DNA of 64,000 nt from Bacteroidia bacterium. GTDB taxonomy: Bacteria; Bacteroidota; Bacteroidia; NS11-12g; UBA9320. Position 1 is the first letter of the stretch, and every line of letters begins with the position of its first letter. A program made the translations under genes and the position numbers. Below, piece by piece: positions 63,996 through 64,000 of the stretch. The notes below the pieces were generated by a model. The model had not been told where the DNA came from. It ran no database searches and saw nothing but the letters and a program-made list of their open reading frames with translations. The DNA lies in assembly GCA_018402155.1 (NCBI GenBank), contig JAGYJG010000001.1, forward strand, positions 880,198 to 944,197, in the 5' to 3' direction.

Positions 63996-64000
63996 AAAAG

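Noticed and set aside
47635-64000. Prophage or conjugative element
   Set aside because: No capsid, portal, terminase, relaxase or integrase gene is visible; the mobile signal is limited to the IS3 element and the cassette-type junctions.
1-64000. CRISPR array, tRNA or rRNA genes
   Set aside because: No regularly spaced short repeats and no tRNA-like or rRNA-like segments were recognised by eye; a covariance search would be needed to be certain.

Overview
The window reads as chromosome from a member of the Bacteroidota (Flavobacteriia or Sphingobacteriia-like). The base composition is AT-rich. Many genes carry the Bacteroidota promoter element TAnnTTTG, and Shine-Dalgarno sequences are scarce. 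Exported proteins end in type IX secretion (T9SS) sorting domains, and several families are typical of the phylum: a DUF6150-like repeat protein, a NodT/TolC-RND efflux set, a single LptF/LptG permease and a WCGDA thioredoxin. No rRNA, tRNA, CRISPR array or prophage was seen.

Positions 1 to about 47.6 kb look like ordinary core genome on both strands. In order they hold the end of pckA, a nucleoid-associated protein, uvrA, an ECF sigma factor, parE-parC with two small downstream genes, an EamA transporter, a thioredoxin-like protein, dnaN, an M16 protease, a 2-oxoacid dehydrogenase E2, kdsB, pyrG, a DPP4-type peptidase, a cold-shock-domain protein, a TPR protein and an LptF/LptG permease with a glycosyltransferase. 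These are followed by a three-gene RND efflux operon, a DnaQ-like exonuclease, a DUF6150-like protein, a TlpA-like thioredoxin, an Lhr-type helicase, prmA with a 1462-residue exported protein of unknown function, apt, and a secreted endonuclease I with a T9SS tail.

From about 47.6 kb to the end the character changes. Short gene groups, almost all on the plus strand and mostly encoding exported proteins or lipoproteins, are separated by structured non-coding segments. Three gene groups are bracketed by a GTT-starting box on the left and its exact reverse complement ending in AAC on the right: GTTGGCATG/CATGCCAAC, GTTAGCGGTT/AACCGCTAAC and GTTAGGCAC/GTGCCTAAC. Each right-hand box is followed by a hairpin or other non-coding sequence, usually leading to a new G|TT junction. 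This is the arrangement of integron gene cassettes with attC sites. No integrase is visible, so the region resembles an integrase-less cassette cluster. Two of the segments (B and D), plus two truncated copies (A and C), carry a repeated 52-codon reading frame.

The cassette-like cargo includes an ethanolamine ammonia-lyase in which EutB and EutC are fused behind a twin-arginine signal. It also includes a Cache-domain lipoprotein, an NTF2-like lipoprotein, an M43-type metalloprotease with a T9SS tail, an SDR/membrane protein/AraC operon, and a DUF1566 protein whose last ~50 codons look like the variable repeat of a diversity-generating retroelement. One segment is disrupted by an IS3-family element with intact coding capacity. 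The best candidates for an undescribed system are the cassette array itself, the exported EutBC fusion and the orphan DGR-type target inside the array.
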